64,000 nt of DNA from Zhongshania aquatica (GTDB taxonomy: Bacteria > Pseudomonadota > Gammaproteobacteria > Pseudomonadales > Spongiibacteraceae): positions 62,001-126,000 of the forward strand of contig NZ_JANZNQ010000007.1 in the NCBI RefSeq assembly GCF_027257955.1, read 5' to 3'. The translations under genes were made by a program, and so were the position numbers. A model generated the notes under the pieces. That model saw nothing but the letters and a program-made list of their open reading frames with translations. It did not search any database and was not told the DNA's origin. Positions 45,991 through 55,003 of the stretch are shown piece after piece. Within the stretch, counting starts at the first letter, position 1; each line of letters begins with the position of its first letter.

Positions 45991-46473
45991 ATGCTGGGAT
46001 CTGAATTAAAGGGAAACGCTCGTCAGAGAGTCGGTGGCAATAATTTGAGAGTGGGAAAACAGGCTGGTTTCTCTTTACTAGAAATCATGGTTGTTATTGT
46101 CATTATGGGTTTATTAGTTGCCGTGGTGGCGCCAAACGTTTTGCAAAACCAAGACCGGGCCATGGTAGAGAAGGCGCGCGCAGATATTTCCGTGTTAGAG
46201 CAAGCTCTGGATATGTACAAACTGGATAATCATTTTTATCCCAGTACCGACCAAGGCTTACAGGCGCTTGTAAAGCGTCCTGAAACAGGGCCGGCACCTA
46301 AAAGCTATCGCAGCAACGGATATATAAAGCGCCTTCCGGAAGACCCGTGGGGCAACCCCTATATCTATATTCAGCCGGGAGAGCATGGCGCATTTGACCT
46401 CTATTCAACGGGCGCAGATGGAGAGGAAGGTGGTGAAGAACTTGCCAGTGACATCGTTAATTGGCAGGAGTAG
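45991..46473 (+). CDS. gspG: Major pseudopilin GspG
   Basis: 160 residues, with a 26-residue leader that is longer than usual. The prepilin peptidase site is G|FSLLEIMVV with Glu at +5. The globular part has the calcium-site region (DPWGNPYIYIQPGEHGAFDL, YSTGADG) of major pseudopilins. A strong AGGAGG lies 10 nt before the ATG, as expected for the most abundant product of the operon. No prepilin peptidase (gspO/pilD) gene is in the window. Confidence 0.96.
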   Translation: MLGSELKGNARQRVGGNNLRVGKQAGFSLLEIMVVIVIMGLLVAVVAPNVLQNQDRAMVEKARADISVLEQALDMYKLDNHFYPSTDQGLQALVKRPETGPAPKSYRSNGYIKRLPEDPWGNPYIYIQPGEHGAFDLYSTGADGEEGGEELASDIVNWQE

Positions 46474-46960
46474 TCAGCGCGGCTTTTCATTACTTGAGCT
46501 GATGGTTGTTATTTTTATTATCGGTCTACTTAGTGGTGTCGCCGCATTAACATTACCCTCCAAGGACGGCGGTGCGTTGCTGCAGGAGCAGCGGTTTAAA
46601 TTGCTAGGCAGTTTGCGGAGCGCGCGGGCTGAGGCAGTTTTTAGTGGCCGTAGCCTGGGTTTGGCGTGGCAACAAGAGCGAGGACGTTTTTACGTTTTAA
46701 CTGCGCAGGGTTGGCAAAGTATTCAGCAAGGTGTGTTAGCAAAAGAGTTGGCCTTGGATGAACGTGTGAGTTCCGATATTAGCGTCGGCGGTGAACCCTT
46801 GAAAAGCGCGATGGATACTGACGAAGACGAAGAAGGTCAACAAACGACACCACAATTGGTATTTCTTGGCGATGGTCAGATTTCACCATTTGAATGGCGT
46901 TTATCGGCGGAGGGCGCTGAATCCTTGGTCCTTGATGAACAATTAACGGTTGAACCGTAA
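46433..46960 (+). CDS. gspH: Minor pseudopilin GspH
   Basis: About 175 residues. The prepilin site is G|FSLLELMVV. The start is uncertain: GTG 46433 follows GAGAGGAAGG and gives a 16-residue leader, GTG 46430 and ATG 46418 are alternatives. All starts lie within the end of gspG, so translation is coupled. An acidic insert (DTDEDEEGQ) is seen at ~130. Confidence 0.88.
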   Translation: MKNLPVTSLIGRSSQRGFSLLELMVVIFIIGLLSGVAALTLPSKDGGALLQEQRFKLLGSLRSARAEAVFSGRSLGLAWQQERGRFYVLTAQGWQSIQQGVLAKELALDERVSSDISVGGEPLKSAMDTDEDEEGQQTTPQLVFLGDGQISPFEWRLSAEGAESLVLDEQLTVEP

Positions 46961-46965
46961 ACTCG

Positions 46966-47355
46966 ATGTTCTTTACTCGCAAACGTCATTTTCACCAAAC
47001 GCTGCGCCGTCACAGTGCGGGGTTTACGCTGTTAGAAGTTATGGTTGCCCTTGTTATTTTTGCGACTGCCGCCGTAGCCTTGACTAAAAGTTTGACCGAA
47101 AGTGCAAATAGCGTGGGCGCCATTGAGCAGCGCCAGTTCGCTGATTTAGTGGCTCACAATGTGTTGGTTGATATTTTACGAGATGGGTATGGCAACGCCA
47201 ATAGTGGCAAGGTCACGTTAGCGGGGTTTGATTTTCGCTGGCAGCGAAATGTTGAACAAACCCAGCACCCTGATATCCGTCGAGTCGATGTAGAAGTATA
47301 TTTGAGTGCTGGCAAAGACATACTCGCTAGCCGCTCGGCGTTTCTCGGAAAATGA
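46966..47355 (+). CDS. gspI: Minor pseudopilin GspI
   Basis: 129 residues. The prepilin site is G|FTLLEVMVALVIFA. GspI, J and K form the tip complex that starts pseudopilus growth. It begins 5 bp after gspH and overlaps gspJ by ATGA. Confidence 0.95.
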   Translation: MFFTRKRHFHQTLRRHSAGFTLLEVMVALVIFATAAVALTKSLTESANSVGAIEQRQFADLVAHNVLVDILRDGYGNANSGKVTLAGFDFRWQRNVEQTQHPDIRRVDVEVYLSAGKDILASRSAFLGK

Positions 47356-47978
47356 AGATTTCTATGCGAGATTCTCGCCAACATGGTTTTACGATGGTTG
47401 AGCTGCTCATCGCCGTCGGTATTATGGCTTTATTGGGTACGGTGGGGTCATTGCTTTTAAATACCTCATTGGAAAATCAAGCTGCAATTGAAACGCGACA
47501 ACAGGCTTTGGAGCGCATGGCCTTAGCGCTAACTGTATTTAGACGAGATGTGGAGCAGATTACACCGCGAATTCCCCGTGACTCTCAGGGTGATCCAATG
47601 GCTGCTAATATAGTCGCTGAACAAGTGGGCGCTGACAGTGAGGTGGAATTTGTTCATGCGGGCCGGCGTGTTTTGCCCGGTCGCGGTTTAGGTAGCACGC
47701 TGGAGCGAGTGCGCTATGTGCGTGAAGAGAAAGAATTTATTAGATACAGTGCGGCGGTAGCGGATCCGACAACGAACACGCCATGGCAGCGTCAGGTTTT
47801 AGTAAGTGACGTGAGTGAGTTTGTGGTTGAACTGTATGATGGTAATCGCTGGTCTACATTTTGGCCGCCGAGTACGCAGGTCACGGCTGCACAGCCAAAG
47901 TCCTTGCGAATGACAATATCCACAAGTATTTGGCCGGATATTCAGTTGAACGTCTTGCTACCTGAGTTGACGCAATGA
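47352..47978 (+). CDS. gspJ: Minor pseudopilin GspJ
   Basis: 208 residues. The leader ends at G|FTMVELLIAV. The globular part has the GspJ wording (MALALTVFRRDVEQ, RVRYV). It overlaps the neighbours on both sides by ATGA. Confidence 0.95.
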   Translation: MKISMRDSRQHGFTMVELLIAVGIMALLGTVGSLLLNTSLENQAAIETRQQALERMALALTVFRRDVEQITPRIPRDSQGDPMAANIVAEQVGADSEVEFVHAGRRVLPGRGLGSTLERVRYVREEKEFIRYSAAVADPTTNTPWQRQVLVSDVSEFVVELYDGNRWSTFWPPSTQVTAAQPKSLRMTISTSIWPDIQLNVLLPELTQ

Positions 47979-48958
47979 TGTTTCGGCAAAAACAAGATGG
48001 TGCGGCGCTGATTATGGTGTTGCTCATTGTGGCGATTATGATTGTGCTCGCGGTCGGCTTAACCGATGGTGTGCGTTATAGCAGTCAGCGTTTGCTAAAC
48101 CAACGTTTGATGGATCAAGGTTATTGGTATGCCTTGGGTGGCGAACGCATTGCGGTGTTTGCGCTTGAAGACATCGCCAATGATACGGTGACAGCCTTAA
48201 ACCAGGATTGGGCCAGGGAGGATATCGTATTTCCCATTGATGGCGGCTCTATAGCGGGTTTAATCACCGATGAGCAGGCCTGTTTTAATATGAACTCCCT
48301 GTATCGGGCTGAGCCCGCTACCGGGGCAGAGGAAGACGTGTTGGCAGCGGAGTTGGTGTTTACGGCGCTGCTAGAGAACTTGCAGATTAGTCCGCAGCGA
48401 GCGGAGTTTATTATTGGCCGGACCCAAGATTGGATTGATGATGATTTTTCGCCAGAGGGGATCTACGGCGCGGAGGACTTAAGCTACACGGCGCTAGATT
48501 ATCCGTATTTGCCGGCGAATAATTTACTCGAATCCGTCAGTGAAATGGCTTTGTATGCAGAGTTTGAAGAGGATGAGAAGGCGCTAATCACACCCTATGT
48601 TTGCGCGGTACCGGCGGTGAATACCGTTATCAATGTGAATACCTTGCCGATCAATAAAGCGGCGTTATTAGCGGCGGCGATCGGCAATGTACTGACTGTG
48701 GAACAAGTAAAAGTAGTATTGGAGAATCGACCTGAAAATGGTTGGGCGGATGTGGCTAGTTTTGTTACCGCACTTGAATTGCCATTAAGCGAAACCGTGC
48801 CTACGAAGCTGCTGCAAGGGCTTGGGGTGAAATCACAGTATTTTAAAGGTTTAGCCGATGTATTTTATGAACAGCGTCAAATGCGATTATTTAGCCGAGT
48901 AGTATTAAAAAATGGCAAGGCAATTGTGTATGCCCGTGAGTATGGAGAAGTTTTTTGA
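47975..48958 (+). CDS. gspK: Minor pseudopilin GspK
   Basis: 327 residues, the largest minor pseudopilin. The leader ends at DG|AALIMVLLIV and lacks the +5 Glu, as is normal for GspK, which caps the tip. A DDDF segment and FNMNSLYR are in the family's helical insert, and VNVNTLP opens the second domain. It overlaps gspJ by ATGA and gspL by TTGA. Confidence 0.95.
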   Translation: MMFRQKQDGAALIMVLLIVAIMIVLAVGLTDGVRYSSQRLLNQRLMDQGYWYALGGERIAVFALEDIANDTVTALNQDWAREDIVFPIDGGSIAGLITDEQACFNMNSLYRAEPATGAEEDVLAAELVFTALLENLQISPQRAEFIIGRTQDWIDDDFSPEGIYGAEDLSYTALDYPYLPANNLLESVSEMALYAEFEEDEKALITPYVCAVPAVNTVINVNTLPINKAALLAAAIGNVLTVEQVKVVLENRPENGWADVASFVTALELPLSETVPTKLLQGLGVKSQYFKGLADVFYEQRQMRLFSRVVLKNGKAIVYAREYGEVF

Positions 48959-50151
48959 CTGCGTTGTTGTTAATAGATTTACCTCTTAATGCCGAAGAGC
49001 CCGTCGCTTGGTTGCACTGGGATAGTGACAGCGCCCGTGTTATTGCAGAGGGGGTGTTGGCCAATGTGAGTGAACTTTCAACGCTAGCCAGTCGCGCGGA
49101 AGGCCTGCCCTGTTATGTCCTTATACCAGGTGAAGCGGTGAGCGCGCACCGAGTTGTGTTACCTAAGGGTGGCCGTGTGGGGCTGTCTGCCTTGCCATTT
49201 CAATTAGAAGACAAGCTCTGCAGTGATCTTGAAAGTGTGCATATAGCCACAGGCACGATAAAAGCAAACCAACCAGCAGATGTGTTGATTCTCGCCCGAG
49301 ACCTGGCTGCTTATTGTTTAGATGTTCTTCGTCATAGCGGTTTGAAGATTAAAGCGTTACTCCCAGATTATGCCGTGTTGTCAGAAAATGCGGTGGTGGT
49401 GACAGCGGATCAGGTTGCAGCAAATTTTCAAGCTAAATCTGCTGGATTGAAGACTGATAACTTTCCCGTGTGGCAGCAATTGGCGGGCATAGGTGATACG
49501 CCAGATCAGGAGGTGAAGTGGTATTTTGCCGGAGATTATCACGGCGAGCTACGGGATCAGGTTTCCGGCAAGGCGGTAGATTGTGAAAACCGACTACAGG
49601 CCTTTGCGCGTGATTTCAAACCGTGGTCATTGTCCCTGTTAAGCGGTGCCTATCTGTTAAAAGACGACAGTGGCGAAGCTATGGAGCGTCTGCGGTGGCC
49701 CCTTATTTTGCTGGCCAGTCTATTGTTATTGCATTGGATTGGTTTGGCGATTCAAACAAGCACTATGAGCCGCGAAGCGGAAGCTCTAGATAAAGGCATG
49801 ATTGAGATATATCAGCAGGTTTTCCCTGGCGCTCGGGTAGTTAATGCGCGAAGTCAGATGCGCAGTCAGTTGAATGCGCTTGAAAGCGCTGGCACCAGTG
49901 GTGCCATGATGCCGTGGTTAGACAAAGTTGCGGCGGCTACCCGTGGTCGCAATAATATTAGTCTGACCCAACTTAATTATGAAAATGATCCGCTAGTTAT
50001 GAAACTTCTGGTTAAGGCTGCGTCGTATGAAGTTGTCGATCAGTGGCTTGCGGCGTTAAAGGCGCAGGGGCTAGACGTTGATCGTGGCGCCTTTGGTCAA
50101 GAGGGCAGTGGTATTGCTGGTCAGGTTAGTATTCGGGGGGCGGCGAAATGA
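48955..50151 (+). CDS. gspL: Type II secretion protein GspL
   Basis: 398 residues. The cytosolic actin-like domain (~1-235) binds GspE, one membrane helix is at ~246-268 (PLILLASLLLLHWIGLAI) and the periplasmic ferredoxin-like domain follows. The start is TTG, overlapping the gspK stop (TTGA), a rarer start than those of its neighbours. It overlaps gspM by ATGA. Confidence 0.92.
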   Translation: MTALLLIDLPLNAEEPVAWLHWDSDSARVIAEGVLANVSELSTLASRAEGLPCYVLIPGEAVSAHRVVLPKGGRVGLSALPFQLEDKLCSDLESVHIATGTIKANQPADVLILARDLAAYCLDVLRHSGLKIKALLPDYAVLSENAVVVTADQVAANFQAKSAGLKTDNFPVWQQLAGIGDTPDQEVKWYFAGDYHGELRDQVSGKAVDCENRLQAFARDFKPWSLSLLSGAYLLKDDSGEAMERLRWPLILLASLLLLHWIGLAIQTSTMSREAEALDKGMIEIYQQVFPGARVVNARSQMRSQLNALESAGTSGAMMPWLDKVAAATRGRNNISLTQLNYENDPLVMKLLVKAASYEVVDQWLAALKAQGLDVDRGAFGQEGSGIAGQVSIRGAAK

Positions 50152-50630
50152 AATACATTAACCGCCTCTTAGAAGGGCGCAATGAGCGCGAACGTCAGAT
50201 TTTACTTATCGGCGGTAGCGTTGCTATACCCTTACTTATTTGGATGTTGATTTGGCAGCCCTTGCTAAAAGCAAACTCTACTGCGGAGGCGCGCTTGGAA
50301 CAACGGCGTCAGTCGTATACGTGGATGCAGCAAGCGGCCTCGCAAATTCAATCTATGCGCGGCACTGTGCCTCAGGCGGCGGCACTGAGCGGTTCGCCAC
50401 AACAGCAAATCACCGGTGCTGCTGCAGCGCTTTCGGTGAATATAAATCGTATCGAACCACAATCTTCTGGTCGATATAGTATTTGGATCGCGAAAACAGA
50501 TTACAGCAGCGCGGTCCAATTTATAGAAACTTTATCAGTGGCGGGCATGACCTTATATTCTGCAAATATCACCTTACTTGACGTTCCCGGAAGCGTATCG
50601 TTACGTGCATCTTTGGGGACGACTGAATGA
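50148..50630 (+). CDS. gspM: Type II secretion protein GspM
   Basis: 160 residues. A short cytosolic N-terminus with the family opening (RNERERQ), one membrane helix (~20-38), a coiled coil and a small ferredoxin-like periplasmic domain. It partners GspL in the inner-membrane platform. It overlaps both neighbours by ATGA. Confidence 0.92.
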   Translation: MKYINRLLEGRNERERQILLIGGSVAIPLLIWMLIWQPLLKANSTAEARLEQRRQSYTWMQQAASQIQSMRGTVPQAAALSGSPQQQITGAAAALSVNINRIEPQSSGRYSIWIAKTDYSSAVQFIETLSVAGMTLYSANITLLDVPGSVSLRASLGTTE

Positions 50631-51349
50631 AGCGCAGTGTATGGGTTTTTCTTGCCGTTATATTCTTCGCATTGTGCTTAATTATTGCGACGCCAGCCTG
50701 GATAGTGAGAGACATCCTTGTTAAACAGCAGCCTGCTATGGCGGTGGGGAATGTAACTGGGCGTGTTTGGAGCGGTGAGCTTGATGTGGTTCAGTATCAA
50801 GGTATCACGCTAAGCGGTATTAGCTGGACGTTAAATCCCATAGGCTTTTTTAGTGGCGTGCCTTTAGCTATCGCCGTGACCGAGCCAGTGAATGGTGCTG
50901 GTGACGTCGGCATTGGTAGTGAGGAAACTCTGCAACTGCGTAATGTTGAAGTTGAGGGCAAGTTGGCTAGGTTATTGAATGCCATGAATTTCCCTAGTAT
51001 GGGCTTCGATGGCGGCATATCACTATCTTTGAGTGAGGCAAAAATCAACGCCGGAGGCTGCATTTCAATGGCGGGAGCCGTAACCTTGAATGCGCTTTCT
51101 GGGGATATCGAAGGTGTCGAAACTATTGCACCGGTAATGGCAAATTTAAGCTGTGAAAATAAACGTATTGTATTGACGGTAGATGAAAATAACGCCGCTA
51201 AAGTAAGGGGGATTGTGCGAATTTCCGTGAATGGCCAGCTGAATGGCCAGCTTCTTCTTTCCCCCGTTGCTGGAACGCCGCTATTTAAGAGTTTGACCCA
51301 GTTTATGGGCCGGCCATCTAATGGCAAAGATTTTATTCTGCGTTTGTAA
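50627..51349 (+). CDS. gspN: Type II secretion protein GspN
   Basis: 240 residues. One N-terminal membrane helix (~5-25) and a periplasmic beta-rich domain (GRVWSGELDVVQYQGI matches the family's first strands). GspN occurs only in part of T2SS operons and its task is not settled. It is the last gene of the operon, followed by an inverted repeat. Confidence 0.9.
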   Translation: MKRSVWVFLAVIFFALCLIIATPAWIVRDILVKQQPAMAVGNVTGRVWSGELDVVQYQGITLSGISWTLNPIGFFSGVPLAIAVTEPVNGAGDVGIGSEETLQLRNVEVEGKLARLLNAMNFPSMGFDGGISLSLSEAKINAGGCISMAGAVTLNALSGDIEGVETIAPVMANLSCENKRIVLTVDENNAAKVRGIVRISVNGQLNGQLLLSPVAGTPLFKSLTQFMGRPSNGKDFILRL

Positions 51350-51362
51350 TTAGCCTTTTGCT

Positions 51363-51397
51363 AACCAGCAGACCTCGTAACTACAAGTCTGCTGGTT
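51363..51397. terminator. Inverted repeat between gspN and the acyl-CoA dehydrogenase
   Basis: Perfect 11-bp arms AACCAGCAGAC (51363-51373) and GTCTGCTGGTT (51387-51397), 13-nt loop, between convergent genes. No clean T-run follows on either strand, so it may be a weak or Rho-assisted terminator. Confidence 0.6.
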
Positions 51398-51400
51398 GGG

Positions 51401-52522
51401 CTAGTAACCACACAAGCTTGCGTAGCGATCGCGATGAAAACCACTGTTCCCCAGTATTTGTGTGGCGCTTCGTGACCTCTTGAGAAAAAAGCCAATCTCT
51501 AATTCGTCCGTCACCCCAATACCGCCATGCATTTGCACTGCTTCGTTGGTGACCAATTCAAAAACGTCATTCAATCTGGCTTTGGCAAGACTTGCTAGTT
51601 GAGGTAAGTCTGCCCGTTTGTCATCAATGGCGGACAGCGCATCTAGTACCACAGATTTCGATAGCTCTAATTCAATAAACATTTTTGCGGCGCGATGTTG
51701 CAGCGCCTGAAAACTACCAATTTTAACGCCGAATTGATCACGCTCTTTTAAATAGGCTACCGTGCGTTCAAAACACTCTATTGCACCGCCGAGCATTTCT
51801 GCGGCTATGCAAACGCGTCCATAGTCCATGGCAGTATTAAGAATATCTTGGCCCCGTTTAGCATTAGCGATGAGTGCCGAAGCCTTCACGCGAACTTGGT
51901 CGAAACTAATCGTTGCAACGTTGCGGCTGTCGATCATGTGGTGACGACGACGTGAAATACCGGTGCTATTCGCATCTACAATGAATAGCCCTACACCCGT
52001 CTCCAATTGAGTTGCCACAATCAATTGCTCTGCGCTGTGGCCGTCGAGTACAAACAGCTTTTCACCCTGAATAATAAAATCGTCGCCATCGGCGATTGCG
52101 GTGGTAGTAAAACCGCTTGGTTGGTGGTGTGGTGATTCCTCTAAGGCCAGCGCCATGTTCAGATCACCAGCGGCGATACGCGGTAACAATATTGATTTTT
52201 GCTCTTCATTACCGCCCTCAACAATAATGGTTGAACACAACACAACGGTTGAGAATAAAGGCGAGGCGGCGAGGGTGCGGCCGCTTTCTTCAATAACCGC
52301 GCCGAGACCCATGTAGCCGAAATCGAGACCATCGTAAGCCTCTGGTAACACCATACTGGCCCAGCCAAGCTCTACCATTTGTTGCCAGTGTTCGCGGCTG
52401 TAACCCAGGCTGTCTTTTTTATCTCGTAATTGCCGCAGCGCCGATACGGGCATTGCGCTGTTTAGAAAATCTTTGGCGGTATCTTTGAGCAAGCGTTGCT
52501 CTTCGTTTAATACCAAGGTCAT
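51401..52522 (-). CDS. Acyl-CoA dehydrogenase, subunit-like (FadE pair, second gene)
   Basis: 373 residues of the acyl-CoA dehydrogenase fold: N-terminal helical, central strand (FSTV...EESPHH) and C-terminal helical domains. FAD contacts are suggested by RDQFGVKIGSFQALQH and QMHGGIGVTDE. The ATG has GGAG 9 nt upstream. It sits 69 bp after a second dehydrogenase gene of the same strand. Such adjacent pairs often form alpha2-beta2 enzymes acting on bulky or steroid acyl-CoAs, as with mycobacterial FadE26/27; that is inference. Confidence 0.85.
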   Translation of the reverse strand: MTLVLNEEQRLLKDTAKDFLNSAMPVSALRQLRDKKDSLGYSREHWQQMVELGWASMVLPEAYDGLDFGYMGLGAVIEESGRTLAASPLFSTVVLCSTIIVEGGNEEQKSILLPRIAAGDLNMALALEESPHHQPSGFTTTAIADGDDFIIQGEKLFVLDGHSAEQLIVATQLETGVGLFIVDANSTGISRRRHHMIDSRNVATISFDQVRVKASALIANAKRGQDILNTAMDYGRVCIAAEMLGGAIECFERTVAYLKERDQFGVKIGSFQALQHRAAKMFIELELSKSVVLDALSAIDDKRADLPQLASLAKARLNDVFELVTNEAVQMHGGIGVTDELEIGFFLKRSRSATQILGNSGFHRDRYASLCGY

Positions 52523-52591
52523 GGTTGTTCTCCGGTTTGTTCACGGTATGAATCTTAAGTCGTCGCTGAAAATTTCTAATTATCTGAGAAC

Positions 52592-53782
52592 TTAATCGGG
52601 TAAGCCCAATACCCGCTTAGCGATAATGTTTAGCTGCACCTCAGAGGTGCCGCCAGCGATAGACAGCGCTTTCGAAAATAGCCAGCCGCGATTGGTGAGC
52701 AGTTCATCGACATTGAATTCGTCGTCATACCATCCCAAGGCTCGATGCCCGAGTATCGCCATTAATACTTCTTCTTTACGTTTACTTTCCTCTGTACCGA
52801 CATACTTCATTATCAGTGGCACATTGTTGTCGGCAACCCCATTCATGCGTTCTTCAAAGCTGCGGAAGTGGGTGAGGCCAATCGCTCGAAAAGCCATTTC
52901 GTGGCGGACTAATTCATCACGTATGCCGATGTCTTTCAGGCGGCCAGATTGATCGAGGCCAATATATTCAATTGCGGCTTGGATTGGACTGAAGCTCGGC
53001 CCTGGCGTGTCACCACCTATTTCCGCCATCAGTTTGCGCTCATGTTTTAATAAGGATTTGGCGACTGACCAACCTTTATTAAGTTCCCCGATAAGATTAG
53101 CTTTTGGTACCTTTACGTTGTCAAAGAAGGTTTGACAGAATTCAGATTCACCGCTTATCAGTTCAATTGGCGTCGTTGAAACACCAGCATCGTCCATGTC
53201 AATTAATAGGAAACTAATACCTTCCTGTTTTTTTGCGTCAGGGTCGGTGCGTACCAAACAAAAAATCCAATCTGCTTTGTCGGCATTTGTGGTCCATATT
53301 TTTGTGCCATTCACTAAGAAGTGATCGCCTTTGTCCTCTGCGCGAGTTTGCAGGCTGGCGAGATCTGAACCTGCTCCGGGCTCAGAGTAGCCCTGACACC
53401 AGCGCACCTCACCGCGTGCGATTTTGGGTATATGTTGTTGGCGCTGTTCATCTGTACCGTATTCGAGGACGGCAGGCCCTAACATCCAAATGCCAAGATC
53501 GAATAATGGTGTGCGACAGCCCAAGCGTTTCATTTCTTCTTTCAAAATTTTCGCGTGTTGTTCATCTAGGCCGCCACCACCGAGTTCTATTGGCCACTCA
53601 GGCACTGTCCAACCCTTATCACGCATGCGTTCAAACCACAGTTTGGCATCACTGCTTGGGAAGGTTTTGTTTTTCCCTGCCCAGACTTGTTCTTCACGCG
53701 TTATTGGGATGCGCTGTGACGGTGGACAGTTTTCTTCTAGCCATGCGTTAACTGTTTGGCGGAATTGATCGAGATCGCTCAC
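52592..53782 (-). CDS. Acyl-CoA dehydrogenase (FadE pair, first gene)
   Basis: 396 residues. The FAD- and substrate-binding signatures WCQGYSEPGAGSDLASLQT and WTTNADKADWIFCLVRTD are clear. The C-terminal motif reads SIAGGTSEVQ where MCAD-type enzymes have YEGTSQ with the catalytic Glu, so the base must come from another position or the partner subunit. The start is GTG with AAGGAG 6 nt upstream. It would oxidise acyl-CoA to enoyl-CoA, passing electrons to ETF. Confidence 0.88.
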   Translation of the reverse strand: MSDLDQFRQTVNAWLEENCPPSQRIPITREEQVWAGKNKTFPSSDAKLWFERMRDKGWTVPEWPIELGGGGLDEQHAKILKEEMKRLGCRTPLFDLGIWMLGPAVLEYGTDEQRQQHIPKIARGEVRWCQGYSEPGAGSDLASLQTRAEDKGDHFLVNGTKIWTTNADKADWIFCLVRTDPDAKKQEGISFLLIDMDDAGVSTTPIELISGESEFCQTFFDNVKVPKANLIGELNKGWSVAKSLLKHERKLMAEIGGDTPGPSFSPIQAAIEYIGLDQSGRLKDIGIRDELVRHEMAFRAIGLTHFRSFEERMNGVADNNVPLIMKYVGTEESKRKEEVLMAILGHRALGWYDDEFNVDELLTNRGWLFSKALSIAGGTSEVQLNIIAKRVLGLPD

Positions 53783-54108
53783 GTCGGTCTCCTTAAATTT
53801 ATTAATGGTGTAATGTTATGGGTCGCGGCGGAGCACGTTTAAATGGTTTGCAGATGCTGCGATATTTGTGGAATCAGCTTAGCGGACGAGAGGTTAAAGA
53901 CAAGGACGAAACACGTCAGACTGACTATCAAAAGCGGTCATGATTAACTGGCAGGGTATTCTCTTGGCGATGTTTGTGCGCCTAGGTGGTTTGTTCAGTT
54001 AAACCTTTGGGCGGAGTCAATCGCAAGGGGTAGACGTCCTTATGCAATGTCTGCCATCTTACTGCTATGTCATTCTGTGCGTATTTAAAATAATAATAGG
54101 TTGAAATT
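53783..54108. other. Divergent gene-free region
   Basis: Separates the acyl-CoA dehydrogenase pair (minus) from the short-chain dehydrogenase (plus) and must hold both promoters. A 41-codon frame at 53818-53943 lacks a ribosome-binding site and is not called. No convincing repeat or promoter was picked out by eye. Confidence 0.4.
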
Positions 54109-54858
54109 ATGAAGCGATTTGAGAATAAAGTGATTTTAGTGACGGGTGCGGGGTCGGGTATTGGCCGTGCTAGTGCGGTGCGTCTGGCTGCCGAAGGTGG
54201 AAAGGTCTGGTGTACAGATATAAATGAGAAAGAACTAAAAACCCTCGTAGACGAGATTGAGACTGCGGGCGGTACGGCATTCGCCTATCGATTTGATATT
54301 AGCGAAGTCGGCGCCGCAGAGCGATGCGTTGAAGACTGTGTCGGCCAATTTGGTGGTCTCGATGCGGTGGTGAATATGGCGGGAATCCTGCGTTTCTCCA
54401 ATTGCCATGAGCTTGGTTTGGATATTTGGGAGCAGGTAATTGCGGTTAATCTCACTGGCACATTTATGCTGTGCAAAGCGGTCTTACCGGAATTACTGAA
54501 ATCCAAAGGTAATATTGTTAATGCGGCTTCGACAGCGTCGCTACAAGGCTTGCCTTGGGGAGTTGCCTACGCGGCAAGTAAAGGCGGTGTGCTTTCTATG
54601 ACACGTAGCATTGCCGTGGAGTATGCTAAGCGCGGCGTTAGAGCAAATTGCGTTTGTCCTGGCGATATCAATACTAATATGGCCCAAGGTGTGACGTTTC
54701 CGGCCGATGCAGATTTCGATTTATTGTCGCGGATTACCTCTCTTACGGGGGCGAAAGGTCCTGAAGTTGTCGCCGGTGTTATTGCGATGCTAGCGTCTGA
54801 CGATGGCTGCCACATTACCGGTGAGCATATTCGCGTTGATGGCGGAATACTGGCCTAG
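54109..54858 (+). CDS. Short-chain dehydrogenase/reductase (SDR)
   Basis: 249 residues, classical SDR. The nucleotide-binding GAGSGIG (residues 13-19), NMAG-type NNAG equivalent, catalytic Ser in NAASTASLQG and YAASK (Tyr, Lys) are present. CTDIN after the second strand (Asp) points to NAD(H). The closing GGILA is as in the FabG/3-hydroxyacyl or steroid-dehydrogenase group. The substrate is unknown; the divergent acyl-CoA dehydrogenases suggest acyl or steroid compounds. Confidence 0.88.
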   Translation: MKRFENKVILVTGAGSGIGRASAVRLAAEGGKVWCTDINEKELKTLVDEIETAGGTAFAYRFDISEVGAAERCVEDCVGQFGGLDAVVNMAGILRFSNCHELGLDIWEQVIAVNLTGTFMLCKAVLPELLKSKGNIVNAASTASLQGLPWGVAYAASKGGVLSMTRSIAVEYAKRGVRANCVCPGDINTNMAQGVTFPADADFDLLSRITSLTGAKGPEVVAGVIAMLASDDGCHITGEHIRVDGGILA

Positions 54859-55003
54859 CCAATTAAAAGCTCAGTTATTGTTCTCGATGACTGAGCTTTC
54901 CAATGGCGATACCAAATATCGCTAAACGAGTCTAACGTCTGGTCGCCACCTAAAGTCTCTGCCATCATAGTGCGGAGACATGTTAAAGGAGGCGATTTTC
55001 CCA

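Noticed and set aside
53233-53751. 172-codon open frame on the plus strand inside the acyl-CoA dehydrogenase gene
   Set aside because: Antisense shadow of a gene with clear family motifs; Cys/Arg/Leu-rich translation with no recognisable domain.
53818-53943. 41-codon frame (starts GRGGARLNGLQML) in the divergent region
   Set aside because: ATG present but no ribosome-binding site, no family match, and it would overlap the promoter of the acyl-CoA dehydrogenase pair.
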